This document shows, piece after piece, positions 51,328 through 64,000 of a stretch of 64,000 bases of DNA. The notes below the pieces were generated by a model. It did not search any database, was not told the origin of the DNA, and was given only the letters and a program-made list of their open reading frames with translations. This DNA comes from Chitinibacter sp046530675. Lineage in GTDB: Bacteria; Pseudomonadota; Gammaproteobacteria; Burkholderiales; Chitinibacteraceae. A program made the position numbers and the translations under genes. Numbering within the stretch: position 1 is the first letter of the stretch; the number at the start of each line of letters is the position of its first letter. Location of the stretch: assembly GCF_046530675.1 (NCBI RefSeq), contig NZ_CP172558.1, positions 930,001 through 994,000 of the forward strand, in the 5' to 3' direction.

Positions 51328-52095
51328 ATGAAGCAACTCAAATCAATCCTGCTCGCCATGCTGATGGCGGGAATGGCAAGCCAGGCACAAGCTGGCCTGT
51401 TCGACGATGATGTCGCACGCCAGCAAGTTGCGGATCTCACCGCTAAAGTCGGCAATTTGCAGCAGCAAAACCAGCAGCGTCTGGAGCAGCTTGAAGCGAG
51501 CAACAAACGCATGCTCGATCTGGTACGCCAGCTTGATGCACAAAAAGAAGAGCTGGCCAAATTGCGCGGCGCCAACGAAGTGCTGCAATTCAATCTGGAA
51601 GAAGCCACCAAACGCCAGAAAGACCTCTACGTTGATCTGGACGCCCGTCTGCAGCTACTGGAACAAGCCAAGAGCGCGGCCAAAGCCGAAGCGAAAGCCG
51701 ACACCAAAACCGACGAGCCGATGAGCGAGGAAGACAGTTTCAATCACGCGCTGGCACTGGTACAAAATAAAAAGCACAAGGACGCCACCGCAGCGTGGTC
51801 ACGCTTTGTCACCGATTTTCCCGACAGCAAAAAAATGGCCGCCGCGCAGTACTGGATGGGGATGAATTATGCATTCAGCAAAAATTACAAATCCGCCAAT
51901 ATTGCTTTTAATAATGTGATCGACAACTTCCCCGAAGACCCGAAAGCGCCCGATGCCCTGCTCGGTCTGGCCTCGGTTGCAGCAAGCTCCGGCGATAAAA
52001 AGGCCTCGCGCAATTACCTGATCAACATTCTCGAGCGTTATCCGCAATCGGAAGCCGCCGCCAAAGCCAAAAAAGCACTGGCAGCACCCAACTAG
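51328..52095 (+). CDS. cpoB: cell division coordinator CpoB (YbgF)
   Basis: The 255-residue product has a signal peptide (to AQA, about 22), an N-terminal trimerising coiled coil (about 30-105: VADLTAKVGNLQQQNQQRLE) and C-terminal TPRs (about 130-250: ALVQNKKHKDATAAWSRFVT, AAQYWMGMNYAFSKNYKSAN). CpoB coordinates peptidoglycan synthesis and outer-membrane constriction with Tol-Pal. It is last of the Tol-Pal block. Confidence 0.93.
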   Translation: MKQLKSILLAMLMAGMASQAQAGLFDDDVARQQVADLTAKVGNLQQQNQQRLEQLEASNKRMLDLVRQLDAQKEELAKLRGANEVLQFNLEEATKRQKDLYVDLDARLQLLEQAKSAAKAEAKADTKTDEPMSEEDSFNHALALVQNKKHKDATAAWSRFVTDFPDSKKMAAAQYWMGMNYAFSKNYKSANIAFNNVIDNFPEDPKAPDALLGLASVAASSGDKKASRNYLINILERYPQSEAAAKAKKALAAPN

Positions 52096-52126
52096 CCGCA
52101 TATCGTCAACCCGGCAGGAGAGAGCG

Positions 52127-52987
52127 ATGAAACAACTGATCATGATCAAGCGCAGCAACGGCCGGCACTGGGTCGGTGACGGCTTTCCGGTACAGAGCAT
52201 TTTTTCGTATACCGACATTGCCGAGCAGATGTCGCCCTTCCTGCTGATGGACTATGCCGAGCCGACCCGCTTCGAGCCGACAACGCAGCAGCGTGGCGTC
52301 GGGCCGCATCCGCATCGCGGCTTTGAAACCGTCACGATTGTTTACGACGGCGAAGTCTCGCACCGCGATTCGGCGGGCGGCGGCGGCACCATCGGTTCCG
52401 GCGACGTGCAATGGATGACCGCCGGCGCCGGCCTGCTGCACGAGGAATTTCACAGCCCGGCCTATGCGAAAACCGGTGGGCCGTTTGAAATGATCCAGCT
52501 CTGGGTCAACCTGCCCGCCAAAGACAAAATGACACCACCGGCGTATCAGGGCATTACCGATCACGACATCCCCCGGCTGCCGCTCCCCAATGAAGCCGGC
52601 AGCGTTCGCGTGATCGCCGGCGAATACGCCGGAACACATGGCGCGGCGAAAACCTTCACGCCGATGAATGTCTGGGATTTGCGCATCAAGGCCAAGCAGA
52701 GCGTGCGGCTTGAGCTGCCTGCTGGCCACACCACGGCACTATTTGTACTGCACGGCGAACTGCTCATTGACGATCACCAGCCGGTGCGCGCCGCTGAAAT
52801 GGCTGTGCTTGAACGCGAAGGCAGTGAGTTGGTGTTTACTTGCAGCGAAGCGACAACGCTGTTGCTATTGAATGGGCAACCGCTAAACGAGCCGATTGCC
52901 GCTCACGGACCGTTCGTGATGAATACCCGCGAAGAAATTGTGCAAGCGATGAATGACTTTGCCGCAGGCAAAATGGGGAAGATGTAA
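52127..52987 (+). CDS. pirin family protein
   Basis: The 286-residue bicupin has the metal motif VGPHPHRGFETVTIVYDGEV followed by HRDSAGGGGTIGSGDVQWMT and GLLHEE, as in quercetinase-like pirins. The enzymatic role is not established. GGAGAGAG precedes the ATG. The end of the gene (AGKMGKM then TAA) is the first unit of a 26-base tandem repeat that continues past the stop. Confidence 0.92.
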   Translation: MKQLIMIKRSNGRHWVGDGFPVQSIFSYTDIAEQMSPFLLMDYAEPTRFEPTTQQRGVGPHPHRGFETVTIVYDGEVSHRDSAGGGGTIGSGDVQWMTAGAGLLHEEFHSPAYAKTGGPFEMIQLWVNLPAKDKMTPPAYQGITDHDIPRLPLPNEAGSVRVIAGEYAGTHGAAKTFTPMNVWDLRIKAKQSVRLELPAGHTTALFVLHGELLIDDHQPVRAAEMAVLEREGSELVFTCSEATTLLLLNGQPLNEPIAAHGPFVMNTREEIVQAMNDFAAGKMGKM

Positions 52988-53048
52988 GCGCAGGCAACAT
53001 GGGCAATATGTAAGCGCAGGCGAAATGAGCCGGATGTAAGCGCAGACC
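52964..53048. repeat. 26-base tandem repeat across the pirin stop codon
   Basis: Three complete units (52964-52989, 52990-53015, 53016-53041) and a partial fourth, each beginning GCAGGC and ending ATGTAAGC, so each carries a copy of the pirin stop codon. Units differ at a few positions. The first unit is coding, the others are not. Confidence 0.9.
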
Positions 53049-53087
53049 AATCTGGCCGTCGGCGATACGTTTTTGCAGACTGAAATT

Positions 53088-53123
53088 CATTAAACCCGCA
53101 TTGCAAATAATGCGGGTTTAATG
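53088..53123. terminator. bidirectional terminator-like hairpin
   Basis: CATTAAACCCGCATT and AATGCGGGTTTAATG form a perfect 15-base stem between the convergent pirin gene and the small gene at 53132. Confidence 0.88.
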
Positions 53124-53131
53124 ACCTGTGG

Positions 53132-53437
53132 TTATTGCCATTGTTTCCCCAGCGCATCCAGCCCAGCCTTACCCAGATCGGCAGGCGTCATCGCGATCCT
53201 AAAGCGACAATCGGCGTTAAATTTCAGAAAAAACGGTTCGGCAAAAAATGGGATTTGCGACGCATCGGCAACATCGACAATGAGAATAGCGCCACGCAAG
53301 CCATGTTCTTCGGTGAAATACACCGCTTCGGGTTTGAGCTGCGCCAGAATTTCTTGCAATAAGGTTCCGGCTTTGCCGGCACGAACCAGACTATTGAATG
53401 GTTCGTGCGGCAGTGATGCCGTCAGTATCATGCGCAT
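53132..53437 (-). CDS. small alpha/beta protein, unknown
   Basis: About 101 residues beginning MRMILTASLPHEPFNSLVRA, with GLRGAILIVDVADASQIPFF and FRIAMTPADLGKAGLDAL. It looks like a compact ferredoxin-like alpha/beta protein; no family is named with confidence. The start at 53437 is chosen for GGAG 7 bases upstream; 53449 is also in frame. Confidence 0.65.
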   Translation of the reverse strand: MRMILTASLPHEPFNSLVRAGKAGTLLQEILAQLKPEAVYFTEEHGLRGAILIVDVADASQIPFFAEPFFLKFNADCRFRIAMTPADLGKAGLDALGKQWQ

Positions 53438-53595
53438 GATGTTCTCCATTGGGTGGATATTGAATCCGGAAGTTTCATGCTAGCCATGGCATGCGTACAT
53501 GCTTGTCATTATCAGCATAAATACCTGCCCAATGGAGATCCGCTGCGCTGTCTTTCACCCAAGCAGCTATTGCAGTGACGACATAAGAAACAGAT

Positions 53596-53654
53596 GGGTA
53601 TATCAATATAAACCATTACTGTATTGTTTTTCGTTGACATACCACTGCCAGTAT
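53596..53654 (+). repeat. fixed-spacing element, copy R13
   Basis: GGGTAT at 53596, ATACC at 53639, GTAT at 53651 (43 and 12). It lies in the gap before the DUF2272 gene stop, in the opposite sense. The rest of 53450-53710 shows no gene. Confidence 0.8.
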
Positions 53655-53710
53655 GGGGTCTCGAATTGAGCAGTGACGAATCTGCGTCGTTCCTATTTTC
53701 GACCGCGTTA

Positions 53711-54466
53711 TTAATCCAGGCGATTTTCGACAATCAGAAACCACGGCCGCTGGCTACTCGCTTGCAGATAGCCTTGTGGCGACAAGGTTAAAATGGTTTT
53801 CGACACCGAATTACGAACATTGCCACCGATGACGTGCAGTACCTGACTCTGTTTGCTCACCACGATATCGCAATGCAAGGCCAGCTTCAGCGTGTCGGGC
53901 AGGACCCCGGCGGGAGGCGTAGTTTTGCTGCGGGTCGCGCAGATCAAATCGCCAATTTCGGGTTGATATTCGCTGATGTGATGCGGAATCCACGGCGTGG
54001 CCGGGTCCAGTTTGTTGGCCAGCATCTGATTCAGGTAAGTACGATGTGCCGCACTGGGCAGAAAATGCCCTTTGGGGATATGGCTTTGCTGCATGATCCA
54101 GCTGATAAAAGCCGCAGACCATGGCTCGCGGCAGTCAAAGCCCGATAGCCGCGGCATGCCGACTGCACGCCAATATTGATTGATACGCTCACCGTGCCAG
54201 CGGTCGTCATCCTCCCAAATCCCCACCTGAGGGATACTTTCCTGATCGCCGTCGATAACGACTGTTTGCTGCCCAAAATAGACCCACTCCGCTTGCAGCT
54301 GCTCGATGATTTTGTATTTTGCCGAACCGATATGCGGCAATTTGACCTCATCGACGACGGGTTCCGGTGATTCTTCAATTGGCACCGATATTTGCGGCTC
54401 AGCCGGCTCGGGCAGCGAACGGCAAGCGCTTAATGCCAGTAACAACACCATCAGGATTGGTTTCAT
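53711..54466 (-). CDS. DUF2272 lipoprotein
   Basis: The 251-residue product has a lipoprotein signal (MKPILMVLLLALSAC), a Pro/Glu-rich linker (about 18-45) and a CHAP-like DUF2272 core (about 90-245: REPWSAAFISWIMQQSHIP, FLPSAAHRTYL, EIGDLICATRSKT, HCDIVVSKQSQVLHVIGGNV). It is probably attached to the outer membrane; activity is unknown, although the fold suggests peptidoglycan binding or cleavage. Confidence 0.82.
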   Translation of the reverse strand: MKPILMVLLLALSACRSLPEPAEPQISVPIEESPEPVVDEVKLPHIGSAKYKIIEQLQAEWVYFGQQTVVIDGDQESIPQVGIWEDDDRWHGERINQYWRAVGMPRLSGFDCREPWSAAFISWIMQQSHIPKGHFLPSAAHRTYLNQMLANKLDPATPWIPHHISEYQPEIGDLICATRSKTTPPAGVLPDTLKLALHCDIVVSKQSQVLHVIGGNVRNSVSKTILTLSPQGYLQASSQRPWFLIVENRLD

Positions 54467-54524
54467 GCTTCACCGCCGATGTGATAGCGCTGGAAAAACA
54501 GGATCGATAAACGCCTGATCTTTA

Positions 54525-54575
54525 AACTCTGTTGACGCGCTGCGTAAAAACTAATCACACGCCAATAGAGCCTAA
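54525..54575. repeat. IS-end-like repeat, second copy
   Basis: AACTCTGTTGACGCG at left and CGCCAATAGAG at right are inverted, enclosing TGCGTAAAAACTAATCACA, which is the complement of the sequence at 29008-29041. The remaining stretch 54576-54821 shows no gene. Confidence 0.5.
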
Positions 54576-54833
54576 TCACAAGAAGAGCTATAGCAATAGC
54601 CAATCTGCTCGAGAATGAAAAGGCGAATTGGGTTTGCAAGCGGTAATCCGGCAAAAAATGGCGAAGTCTGCAAATTGCACGCCGCTCGCACCTGGGTGCG
54701 CCTTACGGCTCATGCAGATCTATCCGTCCGAGGTTTGGAGCGGCGGCCTTCGGTTGATTTGTAGCACTCAGCCATTACACTGCTACAGTGGGTTAGCAGT
54801 AAGAGCGAGGAAAGGTCTCGAATGGAGGTTACG

Positions 54834-56456
54834 ATGCCACAAGACAATACGGTACCCCCTTCTCCAGCCGGGGCATCCAGCGAGACGGTACATCGCACCC
54901 GGCGTATGAATATCAGACATACGGACAGGTTGCTCACCAAAGCCGAGATGCTGCTCTCCAACCGGGGACAGAACGAATCCTCGCAGCAGGACACCCTGGC
55001 TGTAATCGCAGATCTGATTCATGCGGCAACGCATGATGTCTTGACCGGCTTGCCGACCCGCGGCGTGCTGCTCAGCAGGCTTGAGAGTGAACTCACCCAA
55101 GCTGGCTCCGCTGACGAACGGGTCGCCGTTCTCTTTGTCGATTTGGATAACTTCAAGCTGGTGAATGACTCGCTGGGGCACGATAGCGGAGACGAATTAC
55201 TGTGTGAGGTCGCCAAACGCATTAGCGACTGCGTGGATGATGGCGAGAGCGGAATCGTGAGCCGTATTGGCGGTGACGAATTTATCATCCTGTTCCCACA
55301 CGCCATCCGCGGCTCAGAAGACGTACTGGCTAGTAAAATACTGGCGGCGGTAACCGAGCCAGTCAAGATTGCCGCCAGAGAAATTGTCACCTCTGCCAGT
55401 ATTGGGGTTGCCAGCTGTGCACTGGGATCCCAGTCCGCCGAACAGTTGCTGCGTGACGCGGATACGGCGCTTTATGCCGCCAAGGCACGCGGCCGCAATT
55501 GCATGGTGCGTTTTAACCATGAATTGCATGCCCGCGCCGTTCGGCGGATGCAAATCGAGTCGGATCTGCGTGTCGCCTTGCTCGAGAAACAGGTGTATGT
55601 ACATTACCAGCCGCAGGTGAGTCTGGTAACAGGACAGCTCGTTGGGGTAGAAGCGCTGGCGCGCTGGCAACACCCTGAATATGGCATGGTGTCGCCTGCA
55701 GAGTTTATTCCGATTGCCGAAGACAGCCGGCTGATCGGCGAGCTGGGGCGGCAAGTGTTGCGATCAGCCTGCCTGCAACTGGCCGCTTGGTCTGCCGCCT
55801 TGCCCGAACGGCCGCTCTCGATGACGGTCAATGTTTCGCCGCGCCAATTGGGTGACCCTGATTTCATTGCCGAAGTTCAGGCTATCGTCGAACAAACCGG
55901 CATTCGCCTGTCTTCGCTGTGCCTGGAACTGACCGAAAGTGCGCTGACGAATTCGGCAACCGAAGTCCTCAAAACCCTCAACCAGCTGCACCAGATGGGT
56001 ATCTACGTCGCGATTGATGACTTTGGCACCGAGTACTCCTCACTGGCTCGCTTGCGCGACCTGCCGATTGAAGTCTTGAAAATTGACCGTTCCTTCATCG
56101 ATGGACTGGGTACAGAGCCAGGAGATACTGCCATCGTGTCGTCCATTCTCAGTCTGGCCTTCGCGACCGGCAAGCACGTGATCGCCGAAGGAATCGAGCG
56201 GGTTGAACAGGCGCTGGCACTACGCAGCATGGGATGCGGTGTGGCGCAAGGGTTTTTGTTTTCCGCTCCGGTCGACGCGACATTCATCATGCCAATGCTG
56301 GATAAACCACTATGGGAAGCGCCCATGAACTGGGGGGTGCAAGCCGCCGCAGTAGCGCCCGATACCCTGACACGTCGCGCGCATCGAACCTTCATCGAAG
56401 AGTTTCTTGATCACATTGGCGTACCGATGGGGCTGAAAGCAGGAGATACACCATGA
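54834..56456 (+). CDS. GGDEF-EAL cyclic-di-GMP protein
   Basis: The 540-residue soluble protein has a short N-terminal region, a GGDEF domain (about 65-225, with SRIGGDEFIILFP intact) and an EAL domain (about 240-490, with GVEALARWQHPEYG, LELTESALT, IDDFGTEYSSLARL and AEGIERVEQAL). Both catalytic motifs look complete, so it may make or degrade c-di-GMP. The start at 54834 has GGAGGT just before; a longer start at 54822 is possible. Its stop overlaps the next gene by four bases. Confidence 0.93.
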   Translation: MPQDNTVPPSPAGASSETVHRTRRMNIRHTDRLLTKAEMLLSNRGQNESSQQDTLAVIADLIHAATHDVLTGLPTRGVLLSRLESELTQAGSADERVAVLFVDLDNFKLVNDSLGHDSGDELLCEVAKRISDCVDDGESGIVSRIGGDEFIILFPHAIRGSEDVLASKILAAVTEPVKIAAREIVTSASIGVASCALGSQSAEQLLRDADTALYAAKARGRNCMVRFNHELHARAVRRMQIESDLRVALLEKQVYVHYQPQVSLVTGQLVGVEALARWQHPEYGMVSPAEFIPIAEDSRLIGELGRQVLRSACLQLAAWSAALPERPLSMTVNVSPRQLGDPDFIAEVQAIVEQTGIRLSSLCLELTESALTNSATEVLKTLNQLHQMGIYVAIDDFGTEYSSLARLRDLPIEVLKIDRSFIDGLGTEPGDTAIVSSILSLAFATGKHVIAEGIERVEQALALRSMGCGVAQGFLFSAPVDATFIMPMLDKPLWEAPMNWGVQAAAVAPDTLTRRAHRTFIEEFLDHIGVPMGLKAGDTP

Positions 56457-57298
56457 TGTCGTTGATTATCGGGATCAGTAATCTGCTGCTCGGCGTGGCT
56501 TATGTGGGTCTGGGCTTGCTCAGTGCGTGGGAGGCTGCGAGTCAATACCGCTACCGGGGTTTGTCACGTTTCGGTCTGGGGTTTTCGCTGATGGCGGCCA
56601 GTTGCGGCCCTCATCATCTGGTGCATGGCTGGTGTGTCCTCCAGGGCGGCACGGTTTCTACCCCAATGCTGGCGCTGACGCTGACGGGCTTGCCCGCCGG
56701 GATTGTATTCTGCTGGCTGCGCGCAGAAGCGATGCTGGATGGACGAGGAGATCGCACTTTGGCGATCAATGGTCGCGTGATGGCGGCGGTAACCATTACA
56801 TTGCTGATTGTAATGAGTTCGCTAGCCGGCTGGGCCATGGCTTCACCTCCTCCACCCCCATACTCTATCGTCTGCACGGCACAAGGCATCCAATCAGGGC
56901 TTTACGCCTTGAACACGAATCTGGCCCCCTCTTCGCTGGTACTGTACAGCAATCTGTGGGTGACGTTTGCCTATGCGATGGTGGGCTGGTACTTGCTGGA
57001 CACACAGATCAGCCGCTATGTTTCCACCCGTTCCTGGTCGCTATCCGGCCTGTCACTCGCCGGCGTGTTTCCAACCTGTGCGGCCATGCACCTGATTCTG
57101 GCGCTGACCAGTAGTCAGCAAACCAGTACCTTGCCGTTTGACCTGCTCGGCATCCCGGCGTCGATCTATTTCCTGTGGGTCGTGAAGCAACTGCACGCCG
57201 ATTCGGTCATTGACTGGAATCGCCGTCCTTTGGCGGGCCTTGCGACTCTCCCCCATCGCTCCTCCCCCTGGAACGAAACAATCAAACAAGAACGGTGA
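56453..57298 (+). CDS. multi-helix membrane protein paired with the GGDEF-EAL gene
   Basis: The 281-residue product has about seven hydrophobic segments. Near the start, AASCGPHHLVHGWCVLQGG places two Cys and three His at the membrane border, which could bind metal or haem. No known family. The ATGATG start overlaps the stop of the GGDEF-EAL gene, so the two are translationally coupled and may be sensor and effector. The tail (RRPLAGLATLPHRSSPWN) is cytoplasmic in appearance. Confidence 0.75.
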   Translation: MMSLIIGISNLLLGVAYVGLGLLSAWEAASQYRYRGLSRFGLGFSLMAASCGPHHLVHGWCVLQGGTVSTPMLALTLTGLPAGIVFCWLRAEAMLDGRGDRTLAINGRVMAAVTITLLIVMSSLAGWAMASPPPPPYSIVCTAQGIQSGLYALNTNLAPSSLVLYSNLWVTFAYAMVGWYLLDTQISRYVSTRSWSLSGLSLAGVFPTCAAMHLILALTSSQQTSTLPFDLLGIPASIYFLWVVKQLHADSVIDWNRRPLAGLATLPHRSSPWNETIKQER

Positions 57299-57782
57299 TT
57301 TTGATATCTGTGTGATCAACTCATTTTGGCCACCTCGTTACAGCCCAAGCAATCTCGGTGCTCAGCCTTATGACTCCAAAGCACCGTTATGTCGATATGG
57401 CCAGCCTGACTATAGAGTGGTCGACATCAATAGCACAAACGTTCCTCAAAGGGATTACCTCCAAGGCATCTTTAAATCTGTGGTATAGCGTCGTCAAGCT
57501 ATCCAATCTGCAGCTACCCCATCCCGCTGCCGCGCCCCTCACTAAGCCGATTACAGCAGCACCAGCAGCCCCGACGACCTGCATCGACGTGTCCGATTTT
57601 GCTGCACAATCTGGCGCAATCAATGACATTGGCAAGATCGGTGTCATAAACTGACAGCCTTTGGCGTTATAGCCGTCAAAAATCGTCACATCCGCGTACA
57701 GTTTGTGCAAGCAAGACAATGATCATGCTGCCTTGCGACGCATCGCCCGCCAGTTCTGATACCGGCACTCAGGGAGCCCCGC
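57299..57782. other. gene-poor interval with two weak overlapping frames
   Basis: A plus frame (57358-57654) and a minus frame (57387-57719) overlap. The minus one has a hydrophobic Ala/Gly stretch (VVGAAGAAVIGLVRG) and an ordinary-looking C-terminus, but neither has a clear ribosome-binding site or known motif. I do not call a gene. Confidence 0.3.
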
Positions 57783-61897
<4,115 letters not shown>

Positions 61898-61901
<4 letters not shown>

Positions 61902-62980
61902 ATCGCCCCCATATTCTGGTCATCGATGACACCCCGGAAAACCTGCGTCTGGTCAGCGCACTATTGCAGGACCACTACACGGTGCGCGTGGCCACCAGCG
62001 GCCAGCAAGGGCTGGCGCTGGCTGAAAAACATCCGCCGGATCTGATCCTGCTCGACATCATGATGCCGGACATGGACGGCTACAGCGTATGCACGCAATT
62101 GAAAAGCCAGCTCACGACACGCGATATTCCGGTCATATTTCTGACCGCACGCAGCGAAGTCGAAGACGAAACGCGCGGCTTTGCGCTGGGTGCTGTCGAT
62201 TACATCACCAAACCGATCAGCCCGCCGATTCTGGAAGCACGCGTCGCCACGCATCTGGCGCTCAAACGTGCACGCGATTTTCTGGTCGACCAGAACGTCT
62301 ATCTCGAAAGCGAAGTACAGCAACGCATGCGGGAAGTACAGCAAATCCAGGACGTCACCATCATGGCGATGGCCTCGCTGGCCGAAACGCGCGACAACGA
62401 AACCGGCAGCCACATCCTGCGCACCCAGCGCTACGTGAAAGCGCTGGCCAAGGCCTTGCAAGCCCTGCCCGAATTCGCCGCCGAGCTGGACGATTCCGTC
62501 ATTGAGCTGCTCTACAAATCGGCGCCGCTGCATGATATCGGCAAAGTCGGCATTCCCGACCACATTCTGCTCAAACCGGGCAAACTGAGCGACGAAGAAT
62601 TCGAAATCATGAAAACGCACACCACGCTGGGCCGCGACGCGATCCTGCGCGCCGAAGACCGGCTGGACGGCAGCGCCGATTTTCTGCGTTTTGCCCGTGA
62701 AATTGCTTACGGCCATCAGGAAAAATGGGATGGCAGCGGCTATCCGCAAGGGCTAATTGGAGAAGCGATTCCGCTCTCAGCGCGTCTGATGGCTGTGGCC
62801 GACGTCTACGACGCGCTGATCAGCAAGCGCGTTTACAAGCCAGCGTTCAGCCACGACGAAGCCGTCGCCATCATGCGCAAAGGGCGCGGCAGCCATTTCG
62901 ACCCGCTGATCTGCGACGTCTTTCTGGAAATGGCCGACGAATTTGCCCGGATTGCCGACGAATTCCGTGACGAGCACTGA
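61898..62980 (+). CDS. HD-GYP response regulator
   Basis: The 360-residue product has a REC domain (about 4-120: HILVIDDTPENLRLVSALLQ, DLILLDIMMPDMDGYS, YITKPI) and an HD-GYP phosphodiesterase (about 165-350: ETRDNETGSHILRTQRYVKA, PLHDIGKVGIPDHILLKPGK, HQEKWDGSGYPQGLIGE). It most likely breaks down c-di-GMP on phosphorylation. It is coupled by ATGA to the permease kinase, which is therefore its likely partner. Confidence 0.95.
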
Positions 62981-62991
62981 GCAAAAGCAAT

Positions 62992-63040
62992 GGGTATATC
63001 GCCACAAAGCACAATCAGAAACCCCTACACAGCAATACCC
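62992..63040 (+). repeat. fixed-spacing element, copy R14
   Basis: GGGTAT at 62992 and ATACCC at 63035 (43 bases on), 11 bases past the HD-GYP gene stop in the same sense. No GTAT follows. Confidence 0.75.
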
Positions 63041-63637
63041 TGAGAGAAAAAATTCTCAATACGCGTTGATGGTGATCATGGATGTGCTTTTTCCTCGCAG
63101 AGAAACGCGAGCAATACTGATGGTGGCTTGATATTGGCGAGCGCCACAAATGCTTGCCATCAGTCCTATTCCTTGAGCCGAGAATAGGTATAACCACGAC
63201 ACTACCGCCACTTGCCCGCAAATTGTGGGGTACCACTCATATTGTCACAGGAAATAGCGCAGCTCAAAGCCAGCGAAACCTCAATGAACACAAGGCTTAG
63301 GAGTGTGCTTTGGGGCTGCCTGGGCTTTTGCGTGGGTTTGCGAAAAAATGAGCGGAAACCACTCAAGAATTGCGCAATAAATGGCATGCCTTGCGATGGC
63401 AATGGAAAACTTTGATTTTTATCCTGCGGATTCCACGTTGCGTCATTGGCTGCAATCTTGTCGCGCCAGCCAATCAGGCTCTTTTGCCGGTAGATGCTAG
63501 GCTCTGGGCATACTGCGCTGATGAACATATCGCGGATTGTGTCCATCGTTTGATGGACGCCTATGCTCTCATGCATATAGACCAAATATATCAAATGTCA
63601 ATACGATATATTACCGTATAAATATATTCTTTACCTT
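63041..63637. other. gene-poor, partly AT-rich interval
   Basis: No credible gene. A minus frame of 130 codons (63202-63594) has no recognisable motif or ribosome-binding site. The end of the interval is AT-rich and contains ATACGATATATTACCGTAT (63601-63619), a near palindrome. Confidence 0.4.
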
Positions 63638-64000
63638 TCACATAGTTGCCGCTTTTAGTAAAGCTACGATCTGCTCGTCATCGAACTGGCCGGTTTGCTT
63701 GAAGTGCTCGTAAATCAGATCGGTCAGGCGCAGCTTCTTATCCATCGGCATGGTCAGGCGATTGTCATACAACAGCACATCAATCGCGCCCAGGATACGC
63801 AACTTCTCTTCTCTTCCCTCGGTACCAATAAAGGCGCTCGCGTCGATCTCCGGCATAGGTTCGCGCTGCATTGAGTGATTGACTGGCACGCGAGCTATAC
63901 GCGGCTTGCTTTGCTGATCTACAGGCTCACCAGCTTGGTCTTCTAAGCGTCTTAGGTAACGTTCTGGCACCTCGTAGACCTTCTTCCTCCCCCCAATACC
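63638..64000 (-). CDS. partial hypothetical protein, runs off right edge
   Basis: The frame is open from the right edge (IGGRKKVYEVPERYLRRLED...) to a stop at 63638, about 120 residues. The C-terminal half is helical and charged (REEKLRILGAIDVLLYDNRL, LRLTDLIYEHFKQTGQFDDE). A GTG at 63970 could start a shorter form, but the continuous upstream frame suggests a longer gene. No family recognised. Confidence 0.55.
   Translation of the reverse strand, partial: GIGGRKKVYEVPERYLRRLEDQAGEPVDQQSKPRIARVPVNHSMQREPMPEIDASAFIGTEGREEKLRILGAIDVLLYDNRLTMPMDKKLRLTDLIYEHFKQTGQFDDEQIVALLKAATM

Noticed and set aside
63186..63232. AGGTAT at 63186 with TACC downstream as another fixed-spacing element
   Set aside because: Spacing is 45 and the first motif lacks a G; does not fit the plan.
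63202..63594. 130-codon minus frame
   Set aside because: No motif or ribosome-binding site; composition unlike a protein gene of this genome.

Overview
The window looks like the chromosome of a chitin-associated betaproteobacterium of the Neisseriales (Chromobacteriaceae or Chitinibacteraceae type). The reasons are the ATP-grasp type gshA next to gshB, an incomplete regulatory PTS (EIIA-Man, HPr, EI), a dksA/Fur-family pair, ruvCAB followed by tolQRAB-pal-cpoB, and a secreted lyase with two CBM5/12 chitin-binding modules. I saw no rRNA, tRNA or CRISPR array.

Layout. 1-3120 is accessory DNA: an IS110 end next to a REP-like hairpin, an AT-rich coiled-coil membrane protein, a displaced metH 3' end, and a four-gene cassette (DUF4160, DUF2442, a 54-residue protein, a YhfG-like protein). 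3135-23881 is mostly core: metH, small hypotheticals, a PL14/CBM lyase, fsr with its AraC regulator, ygiQ, a TPR-GAF histidine kinase, an O-methyltransferase and the PTS. 24005-32084 holds apbE, gshB, an SMR exporter, gshA, corA and mgtE. 32085-35764 is an island carrying a two-gene Kiwa anti-phage system (kwaA-kwaB) and ending in a second copy of the mgtE 3' end. 35787-42799 has a GH16 lipoprotein, lysR/azoR, a wrecked COG0523 GTPase, cheD, aroG, a Fur-family gene, dksA and a cytochrome c. 42882-52987 is a long forward block: two TonB-like genes, ruvCAB, tolQRAB, pal, cpoB and pirin. 53132-62980 ends with signalling genes: a GGDEF-EAL protein with a membrane partner, and an NCS1-permease hybrid histidine kinase overlapping an HD-GYP response regulator. 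A partial gene leaves the right edge.

Two patterns stand out. First, 14 short intergenic sites share the plan GGGTAT-N37-ATAC at exactly fixed spacing, usually followed by GTAT 12-13 bases further on, with variable interiors; many begin within a few bases of a stop codon. Second, acquired cassettes sit against duplicated host gene ends: metH 3' end (TA-like cassette), mgtE 3' end (Kiwa island), and perhaps the ruvC 5' end (TonB-like paralog). The metH and mgtE copies differ mainly at synonymous sites, so the second ends look imported from, or displaced by, a related lineage rather than recently duplicated. Homology-facilitated illegitimate recombination after DNA uptake would give this arrangement.
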